Below are positions 1 to 7,370 of a stretch of 15,034 nt of DNA, piece after piece. Every line of letters begins with the position of its first letter. Within the stretch, counting starts at the first letter, position 1. Both the position numbers and the translations under genes were made by a program. This stretch comes from Barnesiella sp. (GTDB lineage Bacteria > Bacteroidota > Bacteroidia > Bacteroidales > Muribaculaceae), in assembly GCA_014801065.1 (NCBI GenBank), contig JAAVEX010000012.1, positions 46,851 to 61,884 of the forward strand. Direction: 5' to 3'. The notes beneath the pieces are model-generated. The model was given only the letters and a program-made list of their open reading frames with translations. It searched no databases and had not been told where the DNA came from.

Positions 1-183
1 AATTTGGCAAACGATGTGTATAAGATCGTGAGCGGTGTGAGCGGAGCCGGATGGACCACGGGCGATCATTCCGGTGCTCCTGTGCCGGTGTTTGCTATAG
101 GAGTGGGGGCCGAACGATTCTCGGCTATGCAGGACAACACTGAAATCCCTGTGAAAATCCTTAATATAGCTCTTGACCGATGA
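1..183 (+). CDS. Alkaline phosphatase, C-terminal end (partial at window edge)
   Basis: Frame 1 is open from the first base to the TGA at 181-183 and gives the last 60 residues of a protein whose start lies outside the window. Residues 18-40 carry the block W-T-T-G-D-H-S-G-A-P-V-P-V-F-A-I-G-V-G-A-E-R-F, the C-terminal metal-site region of the alkaline phosphatase superfamily. H23 of the fragment corresponds to the zinc ligand His412 of E. coli PhoA. The tail (Q-D-N-T-E-I-P-V-K-I-L) also fits this family. Such enzymes hydrolyse phosphate monoesters in the periplasm or at the surface. The stop codon overlaps the start of the next gene (ATGA at 180-183), so the two are probably translationally coupled. 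The family call is firm for so short a piece; substrate and localisation cannot be judged. Confidence 0.85.
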   Translation, partial: NLANDVYKIVSGVSGAGWTTGDHSGAPVPVFAIGVGAERFSAMQDNTEIPVKILNIALDR

Positions 184-692
184 AAAAAATCGGGTTGCTA
201 TCCGATACCCATTCGGTGTGGGACGATCGCTTTGCCACTCACTTTGCCGATTGCGATGAGATATGGCATGCAGGTGATATTGGAGATATCGCCATCATAG
301 AGCGTCTCGAAGCTGTCTGCCCGGTGGTGAGAGCTGTCAGCGGAAATATTGACGGAATGATGATGCGCCGCCGGTGTCCGGAAGTACAGGAATTTACCAC
401 AGAAGGGGTGAAGGTCTGGATGACGCATATCGGAGGTTATCCGGGCAAGTATGCGCCCGGAGTTCGCAGACTGTTGGCTGAAAAAGGAATCCGACTGATG
501 GTGAGCGGTCACAGCCATATATTGAAGGTGATCCCTGACCGCGAACTCGGATTGCTGCATGTCAATCCCGGAGCCGCCGGCTATCATGGATGGCAGAAGG
601 TGAGAACCCTCGTCAAGCTCACTCTTGATGCCGGGCGTATAACGGGACTTGACGTAATAGAATTGGGGGCTAAGCGTATGAATAAAATTTAG
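180..692 (+). CDS. Metallophosphoesterase, YfcE/MJ0936 family
   Basis: A 170-residue cytoplasmic protein of the small calcineurin-like phosphoesterase family. The metal-binding blocks are all present and in order: S-D-T-H at 8-11, H-A-G-D at 30-33, G-N-I-D at 55-58, T-H at 82-83 and G-H-S-H at 110-113, followed by the typical L-H-V-N-P-G-A at 126-132. The length matches the family, whose members (YfcE, MJ0936) are manganese-dependent phosphodiesterases active on artificial substrates and with few known natural ones. There is no signal peptide. The start is set by the ATGA overlap with the alkaline phosphatase gene, which suggests co-expression in phosphate or phosphoester metabolism; this last point is inference. 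Confidence 0.93.
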   Translation: MKKIGLLSDTHSVWDDRFATHFADCDEIWHAGDIGDIAIIERLEAVCPVVRAVSGNIDGMMMRRRCPEVQEFTTEGVKVWMTHIGGYPGKYAPGVRRLLAEKGIRLMVSGHSHILKVIPDRELGLLHVNPGAAGYHGWQKVRTLVKLTLDAGRITGLDVIELGAKRMNKI

Positions 693-722
693 TCAACAAT
701 AATTAGATATAACTATAGTTCA

Positions 723-1247
723 ATGACAATGAAAAAATCCGTATATCTCCTGGTGGCTATGATCATGTGTGGCATGATTTCATGCAAGACCACCGAAGCC
801 AACTATCGGGCTGCTTATGAGAAAGCGCGCGAAAAGCAAACTGAAACCGGCGATTCGCTGACCACGGCAATGCTACGCAAAAGTCAGGATCCGCAGACCA
901 TGACATTCAACGAGAATGACAAGCGCTACGCGCTGCCTGTGTTGACCATACCCGTAGTGCGGACAGTAGATGCGGGCGCTCAGGACGGACTGCGTCGCTA
1001 CTGCGTGTGTGTAGGTCGTTTTAAGCAGGTGTTTAATGCTAAATCGATGTGTGAGCGTTTGATGGCCGATGGTTATAGTGAAGCATGTGTGGTTCATGAC
1101 CGTCAAAACAATTATTATGTTCTGGCAGCCTCTTCCGATTCTCCATCAGAAGCATCAGAGCTTCTGATCAAGGTGAATGGCGATAAAAATCTGTCGCTTC
1201 GGGAGCCGTATCCCTATATTCTCCGGCCCTCTCATCTCGTGCGCTGA
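723..1247 (+). CDS. SPOR-domain lipoprotein
   Basis: The N-terminus (K-K-S-V-Y-L-L-V-A-M-I-M-C-G-M-I-S-C) is a lipoprotein signal peptide with the lipidated cysteine at position 21 counted from the first ATG. A second in-frame ATG at 729 would begin directly at M-K-K-S and is equally plausible. Residues 22-90 are polar and probably flexible. Residues about 92-150 (beginning R-Y-C-V-C-V-G-R-F and including N-N-Y-Y-V-L-A) have the pattern of a SPOR domain, which binds peptidoglycan stripped of its stem peptides at division sites. The protein is therefore likely anchored in the outer membrane and in contact with the cell wall. It follows the phosphoesterase gene by 30 bp. Its last 16 bases overlap the 3' end of the convergent gene at 1232. 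The SPOR assignment rests on pattern only. Confidence 0.75.
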   Translation: MTMKKSVYLLVAMIMCGMISCKTTEANYRAAYEKAREKQTETGDSLTTAMLRKSQDPQTMTFNENDKRYALPVLTIPVVRTVDAGAQDGLRRYCVCVGRFKQVFNAKSMCERLMADGYSEACVVHDRQNNYYVLAASSDSPSEASELLIKVNGDKNLSLREPYPYILRPSHLVR

Positions 1248-2437
1248 CCCGGAAGCCAGGTGAGGCGTTTCCATAGGGCTTCGAGCGGGCCCTGGCGGTG
1301 GGAGGCAAGCCAACGGTTACTTGCTATGGTCAGGAATGTGGCTATTGCAAGACCTATCAATAGCGAAAGCGTACTTCCACACAGACGGTAGAGTCCGAAA
1401 CCGAAGTTGTAAAACAGGATCACTCCGATTATCGATTGCACTATATAGTTGGTGAGCGACATGCGTCCGAAGTTTGTAACAAGACGCTGGAAGCGGTAGC
1501 CTCGATCAGCCGCATGAAACCAACATAACACGAAGATAGCCACAAATCCAGCCATCATGACGAAGTTGACCGGCATGCCGAGCGCTATCCCGAAGCGGTA
1601 TTGCCAAGTCAGGTTGGTGAGCGTAGGCGAGATCAGCTCTCTCATAAGATAAAGTGGTCCGAAGAGTGCGAGGGATCCCACTAATACCCGTCCCCAGAAT
1701 CTCACGGAGCGAGCGGACCGGATAAACATTTCCTTGCGTCCAAGCCACATACCGAGCAGAAAGAGTGCCGGTGTCTGACAAATACGTCCGGCTTCTACTT
1801 GCCAGAAGTTGCTGTAAAGCTGTCCGTTGCCGATATTGTCGCAGATAGTCTGCCAGAAGTTGCCATGCATTCCGACCTGTTCGGCCTGAGCGGCAAATTG
1901 GGCAAAATGATTGTTAAGACTTTCATATCCCGGAATCACCGATGCGCAGATCATGTGGATCCAATCGATGGGCTGAAGGAGCAGTATGATGGCCACGGTC
2001 AGTATCGTTTTGTCTGACCATGATGAGGCCGGAATGAGAATCAGCCCGCACACCGAATAGAAGAGCAGAATATCGCCATTGTAGAAAAGCGCGTGGAGCT
2101 GTGCGAAACACGCAAGGAGCAACATGCGCCATGCAAACCGCAGCCTGAAATCGTCGCCTCGGCGACGGGCATTGCGCATCTGTATGAAGAAACTGAATCC
2201 GAAAAGTAGCGAAAATGTGGCGTAGGCTTTTCCTGCCATAAGAAACCAGACGGTCGATGAAACGTAGCCGTCGAGTGTGTTGAGCCACTGCGGTTGCCAG
2301 TCGATGGAAGTGAACAGATTATAGTGTTCCATCGAATGAAGTATCACTATTGCCAGCAATGCAAATCCTCGCAGAGCGTCGACCACTTCAAGTCGTTGCT
2401 GGCCTAAATTGGTTTCTTTTGTCATTACTTTTGTCAT
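1232..2437 (-). CDS. DUF418 / YeiB-family multi-pass membrane protein
   Basis: A 401-residue polytopic inner-membrane protein of the DUF418 (YeiB) family. The N-terminus holds the family motif V-V-D-A-L-R-G-F-A-L-L followed by a hydrophobic helix. The C-terminus carries the family block G-R-M-S-L-T-N-Y-I-V-Q-S and ends with G-P-L-E-A-L-W-K-R-L-T-W. Roughly eight to ten hydrophobic segments lie between. The biochemical role of the family is unknown, though it is loosely related to membrane acyltransferases. Two ATG codons 12 bp apart, each heading the same ATGACAAAAG string (2437 and 2425), could both serve as the start; longer versions would run into the upstream FAD gene from non-conserved sequence. 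It lies 47 bp behind that gene and is probably the last gene of the minus-strand unit. Confidence 0.85.
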   Translation of the reverse strand: MTKVMTKETNLGQQRLEVVDALRGFALLAIVILHSMEHYNLFTSIDWQPQWLNTLDGYVSSTVWFLMAGKAYATFSLLFGFSFFIQMRNARRRGDDFRLRFAWRMLLLACFAQLHALFYNGDILLFYSVCGLILIPASSWSDKTILTVAIILLLQPIDWIHMICASVIPGYESLNNHFAQFAAQAEQVGMHGNFWQTICDNIGNGQLYSNFWQVEAGRICQTPALFLLGMWLGRKEMFIRSARSVRFWGRVLVGSLALFGPLYLMRELISPTLTNLTWQYRFGIALGMPVNFVMMAGFVAIFVLCWFHAADRGYRFQRLVTNFGRMSLTNYIVQSIIGVILFYNFGFGLYRLCGSTLSLLIGLAIATFLTIASNRWLASHRQGPLEALWKRLTWLPGQRTR

Positions 2438-2484
2438 TGTGTGGGATGGTGATTCAAATGATTGGTTTATATGGTTGGGAGGGG

Positions 2485-4050
2485 CTATCGTTTGGAAAGC
2501 ATATCGGCTACGGCATCGGCACATCGCTCGCCGTCGATTGCTGCCGACACTATTCCTCCGGCATACCCTGCTCCTTCACCGCAGGGAAACAGTCCTGCGA
2601 TGTTGGCGCTTGAGAGCGTTTGCGCATCGCGCACTATTCTGACGGGGGCCGAAGTGCGCGTTTCATCTCCTATGAGGGTGGCTTCCGCAGTGAGGAATCC
2701 CCGGTGTTTACGTCCGAACTCCTCGAATCCGCGTTGCAACCGGCGTGCGATCGGCTCGGGAAGCAATTGGTCGATGCGGGCCGGATGAATTCCGGGCGCA
2801 TAGGATGTGGAGGGGAGCGACCGGCTCGGCCGACCTTTTACGAAGTCGGTCATCCGCTGGGCCGGAGCGTTTTGGCTTTGTCCCGATTCGTCGAAGAATG
2901 TTTTTTCAATCTTCTGCTGGAAGTTCATCATCTTAAGAGGATCGTTCCCTTCAATATCTTCAGGAAGCACCTCGACTACCATTCCGGAATTGGCCCAACG
3001 TGTGCCGCGGTTGGAGGGTGACATTCCGTTGACCACCATTTCGCCCGGAGAACTTGCCGCCGGAATGATCACTCCGCCGGGACACATGCAGAACGAATAG
3101 ACAGCGCGATCGTCAACGCGTGTCAGCATAGTATATTCAGCCGGCGGAAGATATTTCCCGCGCCCGTCGCGCGAATGATAGCGGATCGAATCGATAAGAT
3201 GCTGCGGATGTTCAAGTCTGACCCCCACGGCAATCCCCTTGGGCTGAAGTTCTACGCCTGATTTGAGAAGGAGATCGTAGACATCGCGTGCGGAATGGCC
3301 TGTGGCTAATATCACTGCGTCGGCGGCCACTGTCGATTGGTCGTTGACCACGACACCTTTTATGTTTCTGTCGTCGGCTACGTTCAGGCCGGTGACACGC
3401 TCTCCGAATCTCACTTCGCCACCGCTGTCGATAATAGTGTGGCGGATAGCTTTGATCACCTCCGGCAGTCGGTCGGTGCCGATATGCGGATGAGCGTCGA
3501 TCAGTATATCTTCTTGAGCACCGTGCTGATGGAATATGCGCAATATTTTGTCGACCGGCCCGCGCTTTTTGCTTCGGGTGTAGAGCTTCCCGTCGGAGTA
3601 AGCTCCCGCACCACCTTCGCCGAAACAGTAGTTTGAGTCAGGGTCGACGATACCTGAACGTGCGATCGCCGCCATGTCCTTGCGACGTGAGTCCACATCC
3701 TTTCCGCGCTCCAACACAATCGGGCGTATGCCAAGTTCAATGAGTCGGAGAGCAGCAAAAAGGCCCGCCGGTCCGGCTCCTACTATGACGCATCGGCGCG
3801 CACTGTCGGAAAGCTTGGAATAGACGATCGGAGTAAACAACGGATGGGCGGGAGCGTGCTCATCGATATATGCTTTGACAGCGAGATTTACCATTACATT
3901 TCGCTGACGTGCATCGATTGATCGGCGCAGTATCTTAAGGTCGAGAATGCGGTTGGGGTCTATGTCGAGACGGGTGCTGACAGCGGCCAGCAGACGCATC
4001 GGAGTATAGGCTGTTGCGGGATCAACCCGCAGTTCGAGTTCGGTTGTCAT
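2485..4050 (-). CDS. FAD-dependent dehydrogenase, COG2509 type
   Basis: A 521-residue flavoprotein. Residues 1-80 form the extra N-terminal domain typical of this uncharacterised dehydrogenase group. The dinucleotide-binding motif V-I-V-G-A-G-P-A-G-L-F-A-A is at 88-100, and the FAD pyrophosphate contact I-V-L-E-R-G at 111-116. The group's diagnostic block F-G-E-G-G-A-G-A-Y-S-D-G-K-L-Y-T-R is at 143-159. The closing FAD contact L-F-P-C-G-E-G-A-G-Y-A-G-G-I starts at 487. No signal peptide or membrane helix is seen, so it should be cytoplasmic. The start ATG overlaps the MATE stop (ATGA at 4050-4047), indicating translational coupling. Substrate and electron partner are unknown. The call to the COG2509-like group is firm; the common database name 'NAD(FAD)-utilizing dehydrogenase' says no more than this. 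Confidence 0.9.
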   Translation of the reverse strand: MTTELELRVDPATAYTPMRLLAAVSTRLDIDPNRILDLKILRRSIDARQRNVMVNLAVKAYIDEHAPAHPLFTPIVYSKLSDSARRCVIVGAGPAGLFAALRLIELGIRPIVLERGKDVDSRRKDMAAIARSGIVDPDSNYCFGEGGAGAYSDGKLYTRSKKRGPVDKILRIFHQHGAQEDILIDAHPHIGTDRLPEVIKAIRHTIIDSGGEVRFGERVTGLNVADDRNIKGVVVNDQSTVAADAVILATGHSARDVYDLLLKSGVELQPKGIAVGVRLEHPQHLIDSIRYHSRDGRGKYLPPAEYTMLTRVDDRAVYSFCMCPGGVIIPAASSPGEMVVNGMSPSNRGTRWANSGMVVEVLPEDIEGNDPLKMMNFQQKIEKTFFDESGQSQNAPAQRMTDFVKGRPSRSLPSTSYAPGIHPARIDQLLPEPIARRLQRGFEEFGRKHRGFLTAEATLIGDETRTSAPVRIVRDAQTLSSANIAGLFPCGEGAGYAGGIVSAAIDGERCADAVADMLSKR

Positions 4051-5435
4051 TTAGAATTAGATGAATGAATGAAAGCCCTATCCTGACGGCGGTTGACAAT
4101 GATGAGCGTAGCGATAGCAAATATGAACGCTACGAAATCAGCACATGCCACACTCCACCACACTCCGTCGATTGCCAGATAGCGAGGCAGAATGATCAAT
4201 AGCGGGATCAGGAATATGAGCTGTCGGGTTAGCGAAAGGAATATCGAAATCTTCGGTTTGCCAATTGACTGGAAGAAGTTCTGGATCACGATCTGGCAGC
4301 CGACAAGCGGGTAGAAAAGGAAGAAAATGCGGAATCCGTGGTCGGAGATTTCGATCAGATGTCGATCGACTGTAAAGAGTGACGATATTATGCCGGGGAA
4401 AAATTCGGTGGCGATCCATCCGAGAGTAGTGATCGTTACACCGAGCCGTATGCCGATGCCAAGTGTGCGTTTAACGCGTGTCCAGTTTCCTGCGCCGTAA
4501 TTGAATCCGAGAATCGGTTGCATACCTTGCGTCACACCAAACACGATCATGACGAAAAACATCGTGGTGCGATTGAGTATGCCGTAAGCACCCACGGCAA
4601 GGTTGCCGTCGGCTGCACCATAGTCAAGAAGCGCTTTGTTGATGAAAATCACCACCACGCAGGCGCATACATTCATCAGAAACGGCGACAGCCCTATTGA
4701 ATAGATCCGGCGGATTATAGCGCCGGTGAACCATTTCCGGTCGCGTCGGAAGTGAACAAAGCTGTTGCGGTTAAGGAAATGGAACATCACCCAGACACAG
4801 GCCACACTCTGTCCGCAAACGGTGGCTATCGCAGCTCCTTTGATTCCCCACCCGAAGCTGAAAATAAACAGGGGAGCGAGAATCACATTGACCCCCACCG
4901 ATAGCAGGGCTGATATCATCGCTTTGCGAGGATAGCCGGTGGCGCGCATGATGTTGTTGAGTCCTATAAATATATATGTAATAGGTGTGGCGTATAGAAT
5001 TATCTGCATGAATTCGCGCGCGTAGGGCAGAGTTTCGGGGGTAGCACCGAAAAAGAGAAGTATCTTGTCGAGAAACATCAGGGTGATCCCGCCGAACACT
5101 ATCGAATGGATCAAGCAGAGAAGGGCCACGTTGTTGACCACATCCGTGGCGCGTTCAATGTTTTTTTGTCCGAGGAAAATAGAAGAAATAGTGGCGCCAC
5201 CCACGGCAATCAACGTACAGAAGGCCACCACGAGGTTCATCAGAGGAAACGTAATTGCCAGACCGGCGATGGCCATGGCGCCGACTCCGCGCCCTATGAA
5301 GATGCTGTCGATAATATTGTAGAGCGACGTGGCCACGCTGGCAATGATGGCCGGCACGGAATATTGCACGAGAAGCTTGGAGATCGATTTTGATCCCAGT
5401 TCCATGGGGGAGGATGCGGGTTGAGGTTGTGACAT
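4047..5435 (-). CDS. MATE-family multidrug/sodium antiporter
   Basis: A 462-residue inner-membrane transporter of the MATE family, which exports cationic drugs or metabolites in exchange for Na+ or H+. The N-terminal helix region (M-E-L-G-S-K-S-I-S-K-L-L-V-Q-Y-S-V-P-A-I, from residue 11) and the following L-Y-N-I-I-D-S-I-F-I-G are typical. The second half carries the family block Q-G-M-Q-P-I-L-G-F-N-Y-G-A-G-N at 303-317 and a V-G-A-Y-G-I segment at 281-286. About twelve hydrophobic helices are visible, and the length is normal for the family. It lies 52 bp downstream of the sulfatase gene, overlaps the FAD-dehydrogenase gene by 4 bp, and has a candidate promoter of its own just upstream. Substrate is not predictable. 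Confidence 0.93.
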   Translation of the reverse strand: MSQPQPASSPMELGSKSISKLLVQYSVPAIIASVATSLYNIIDSIFIGRGVGAMAIAGLAITFPLMNLVVAFCTLIAVGGATISSIFLGQKNIERATDVVNNVALLCLIHSIVFGGITLMFLDKILLFFGATPETLPYAREFMQIILYATPITYIFIGLNNIMRATGYPRKAMISALLSVGVNVILAPLFIFSFGWGIKGAAIATVCGQSVACVWVMFHFLNRNSFVHFRRDRKWFTGAIIRRIYSIGLSPFLMNVCACVVVIFINKALLDYGAADGNLAVGAYGILNRTTMFFVMIVFGVTQGMQPILGFNYGAGNWTRVKRTLGIGIRLGVTITTLGWIATEFFPGIISSLFTVDRHLIEISDHGFRIFFLFYPLVGCQIVIQNFFQSIGKPKISIFLSLTRQLIFLIPLLIILPRYLAIDGVWWSVACADFVAFIFAIATLIIVNRRQDRAFIHSSNSK

Positions 5436-5456
5436 AGTGATGAATTGAAATCGTCT

Positions 5457-5479
5457 ACAAATTTAACATAAAAATTTGT
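5457..5479 (-). promoter_or_regulatory. Candidate MATE promoter -7 box within an inverted repeat
   Basis: On the minus strand TAAATTTG (5465-5458) matches the Bacteroidetes -7 consensus TAnnTTTG and lies 22 bp before the MATE start. No good TTTG is seen at the -33 position, so the promoter is weakly supported. The box is contained in a perfect 8-bp inverted repeat, ACAAATTT at 5457-5464 and AAATTTGT at 5472-5479, separated by 7 bp. The repeat could be an operator, or a weak hairpin at the end of the sulfatase message; there is no T-run behind it on the minus strand. Confidence 0.4.
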
Positions 5480-5487
5480 TATAATGT

Positions 5488-7068
5488 TTAACGTTTTTCA
5501 TCAGGCCACGGGAGAGGATGTTTCGTGCCGTCAGGATCTACCGTATAGGGCCGCTGGCCATCCATTCGGCGGAGTTCGTTGCCGAGCAGATTGCTTAGAG
5601 CTTCCGTCAGCTGCGGATATCGGTCGGAAAGATCACAGGTCTCACCGATATCAGTGCGGATATTGTATAGCTCTTTCGATGAATCATCGTAGCGGTAGAT
5701 GAGTTTGTAATCACCCAATCTGATGGCCGCAGTAGGTCCGATACCGAGATCTCGTTTGGTCGACTCGTCGATCATGTTGGTCCAGTTGTTGGGAGTGTTC
5801 CATACGAGCGGTCGCAATTCGGCAGAGGTTAGCTCCGGGTTATGCAGAAGCCGGGTGAAGCTTCTGCCGTCTACTGTCTGAATCGTTTCGGGCGATGTGA
5901 TTCCGGCCATTTCCAGAATCGTTGGAAAGAAGTCTTCAATGATCACTTGTCCGTCGGTGGTTCTCCCGGGTTCAGTCACTTCGGGCCATCGTACTATCAT
6001 CGGTTCGCGCACACCCCCTTCATAGGCTGATCCTTTACCACTCCTCAATGGAAAATTGTGTCGCCGGCCGGTTTCTTCGGGCATCTGTCCGCGGGCGTAG
6101 AAGTCGAGGCCGCCGTTGTCGCTCATAAATATGACAATTGTGTTATCGGCCTGTCCCGACCGGTCGAGATAGTCGAGAATATCGCCCAGACTTTTGTCCA
6201 TTCCTTCGATCAGGGCTGCATACTGCTGTTCGGTGACATCGAGGTTATTATATTGATCCGTGAAGCGACTATCGGCACGAAACGGGACATGGACCGCATA
6301 GTGCGACATGTAAAGATAGAATGGCGATCCCGTTTTAGCTACGCTGTCGGCTGCAGCGATAGCCTCTCGTGTAAGGGCCTCGGTCAGAAATATGTCGCTA
6401 TCCCAGTATTTTTCAAGGTCAGGGATTGCATAGTCGCTGATCGGCGAGCCGTCGGGATTGTGGCCAAAGCGATTGGAGGCGAGGTAACCTCCTTCGGGCG
6501 GCCCGCCGGCGGCCGTTCCCGCTATGCTTATGTCGAAACCCATGTTGCGCGGATCGGCAGCCGGAGTGTCAAAAGCTCCGAAGTGAGCTTTGCCCACATG
6601 AATGGTGCTGTAGCCTGCGCTGCGCAGAAGCTCGGGCAGGGGAGTGGCCGGCGCTGAATTGTTGATACTGTCGGTGGGCTGGATTCCGTTGTAGTTCCAT
6701 TGCGGCAGAGTGTATCGATCGGTTGGGTCATCGGTGGGTCGGTCGCGGTGCATGGTCCAGTTGGTCACTTTGTGGCGAGTCTGATTCATGCCGGTCATCA
6801 GGCTGCAGCGCGACGGCGAAGAGATCGCGCAGGCATAGGCCGAAGTGAATTTGGTGCCGGAGGCTGCGAGACGTTCCATGTTGGGAGTGCGATATCGCAT
6901 GTTAAGGGGAGTAGGGCGGTCGTGAAACGGTAGAGAGGTGTCTTGCCAACCCATATCGTCGACCATAAACAGTACGATATTTGGCTTCGAAGTGTTGGCA
7001 TTAGCCGAAAAGGTCAGTGCCGATATCAACGAAATAGTTGCGGAGTGTTGGAAAATTGATCGCTTCAT
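5488..7068 (-). CDS. Secreted sulfatase, serine type (S1 family)
   Basis: A 526-residue sulfatase that would remove sulfate esters, most likely from host or dietary sulfated glycans. The start chosen is the ATG at 7068; an in-frame TTG at 7077 would overlap the promoter. Residues 1-24 look like a signal peptide, with no lipobox. Metal ligands D37-D38 lie in L-F-M-V-D-D-M-G-W, and D317-N318 in M-S-D-N-G-G. The active-site signature is S83-S-P-S-R87 followed by L-M-T-G, so the formylglycine comes from serine and needs an anaerobic maturase (anSME), not present here. V-G-K160-A-H162, H260 (in V-H-V-P) and K345 (in S-G-K-G-S) fit the remaining catalytic positions. All key residues are present. 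The sulfated substrate and S1 subfamily cannot be given; there is no neighbouring SusC/SusD pair. Confidence 0.93.
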   Translation of the reverse strand: MKRSIFQHSATISLISALTFSANANTSKPNIVLFMVDDMGWQDTSLPFHDRPTPLNMRYRTPNMERLAASGTKFTSAYACAISSPSRCSLMTGMNQTRHKVTNWTMHRDRPTDDPTDRYTLPQWNYNGIQPTDSINNSAPATPLPELLRSAGYSTIHVGKAHFGAFDTPAADPRNMGFDISIAGTAAGGPPEGGYLASNRFGHNPDGSPISDYAIPDLEKYWDSDIFLTEALTREAIAAADSVAKTGSPFYLYMSHYAVHVPFRADSRFTDQYNNLDVTEQQYAALIEGMDKSLGDILDYLDRSGQADNTIVIFMSDNGGLDFYARGQMPEETGRRHNFPLRSGKGSAYEGGVREPMIVRWPEVTEPGRTTDGQVIIEDFFPTILEMAGITSPETIQTVDGRSFTRLLHNPELTSAELRPLVWNTPNNWTNMIDESTKRDLGIGPTAAIRLGDYKLIYRYDDSSKELYNIRTDIGETCDLSDRYPQLTEALSNLLGNELRRMDGQRPYTVDPDGTKHPLPWPDEKR

Positions 7069-7074
7069 ATTTTG

Positions 7075-7105
7075 CAAAGATAATTAATAATGTGTAGCGA
7101 GGAAA
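7075..7105 (-). promoter_or_regulatory. Sulfatase promoter, Bacteroidetes type
   Basis: Read on the minus strand, TTTC (7105-7102), a 19-bp spacer and TATCTTTG (7082-7075) match the Bacteroidetes primary-sigma consensus TTTG-N19-TAnnTTTG, exactly at -7 and in three of four bases at -33. Only 6 bp separate the -7 box from the ATG at 7068, so the expected transcription start falls on or next to the start codon. The mRNA would then be leaderless or nearly so. Confidence 0.65.
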
Positions 7106-7112
7106 ATCCCCG

Positions 7113-7156
7113 AAGTGTTAAAATCGACGTGGATTTTAAGATGAAAGTGTTAAAAT
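7113..7156. promoter_or_regulatory. Array of TTAAAAT / ATTTTAA half-sites, possible operator
   Basis: A 12-bp direct repeat AAGTGTTAAAAT occurs at 7113-7124 and 7145-7156, 32 bp apart or about three helical turns. Between the copies the inverted half-site ATTTTAA lies at 7133-7139, giving TTAAAAT-8 bp-ATTTTAA-10 bp-TTAAAAT. A degenerate further copy (AAATGTTTAAAAA) begins at 7193. The array sits immediately upstream of the sulfatase -33 element and between divergent genes, where an activator or repressor would bind. No regulator gene is in the window. AT-rich DNA can produce such patterns by chance. Confidence 0.35.
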
Positions 7157-7254
7157 AAAGCAGATCGTTATTTTTTTATTGAAAAAATAGCGAAATGTTT
7201 AAAAAAAGATGTAAATTAGCGGCAAGTTTCTAAGATATGAATGCACACATAAGT

Positions 7255-7364
7255 AATAAACCATTATTTCTTGAGATCCGGCATGGAAATCTCAGGAAAT
7301 GATCATGTATAATATTTAGTACTAATATTTCTAAGGAATAAACCAATTAAATAATAAACCATTA
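7255..7364 (+). repeat. Leader repeats AATAAACCA(A)TTA, three copies
   Basis: AATAAACCATTA occurs exactly at 7255-7266 and 7353-7364. A variant with one extra A, AATAAACCAATTA, is at 7337-7349. A fourth, AATAAACCAAT, lies at 10280-10290 before the protease gene. All are on the coding strand of the same operon and outside genes. The copy at 7353 ends 6 bp before the ATG at 7371, where A-rich sequence takes the place of a Shine-Dalgarno in Bacteroidetes, so at least that copy probably helps translation. The role of the distant copy is unclear. Confidence 0.5.
7263..7303 (+). promoter_or_regulatory. Strong hairpin in the operon leader
   Basis: Bases 7263-7277 (ATTATTTCTTGAGAT) pair with 7289-7303 (ATCTCAGGAAATGAT) over 15 bp with two G-U wobbles. 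The 11-base loop CCGGCATGGAA can close a further CC/GG. It starts 108 bp before the first gene of the operon and its 5' arm takes in the end of one AATAAACCATTA repeat. No T-run follows directly, so it is not a standard terminator. A second, weaker palindrome follows at 7311-7329 (AATATT-TAGTACT-AATATT). It may protect the 5' end of the mRNA or take part in leader regulation. No clear TAnnTTTG promoter for the operon was found. Confidence 0.5.
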
Positions 7365-7370
7365 AAGCTT

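Noticed and set aside
6058..6657. Plus-strand open frame of 199 codons inside the sulfatase gene
   Set aside because: The minus strand carries all sulfatase motifs without a break. The opposite frame shows no family resemblance and has no promoter or neighbour to support it.
7204..7220. TAAATTAG as the promoter of the secreted-protein operon
   Set aside because: It differs from TAnnTTTG at one of the six fixed positions and no TTTG-like -33 element lies at a suitable distance, so I did not list it as a promoter.
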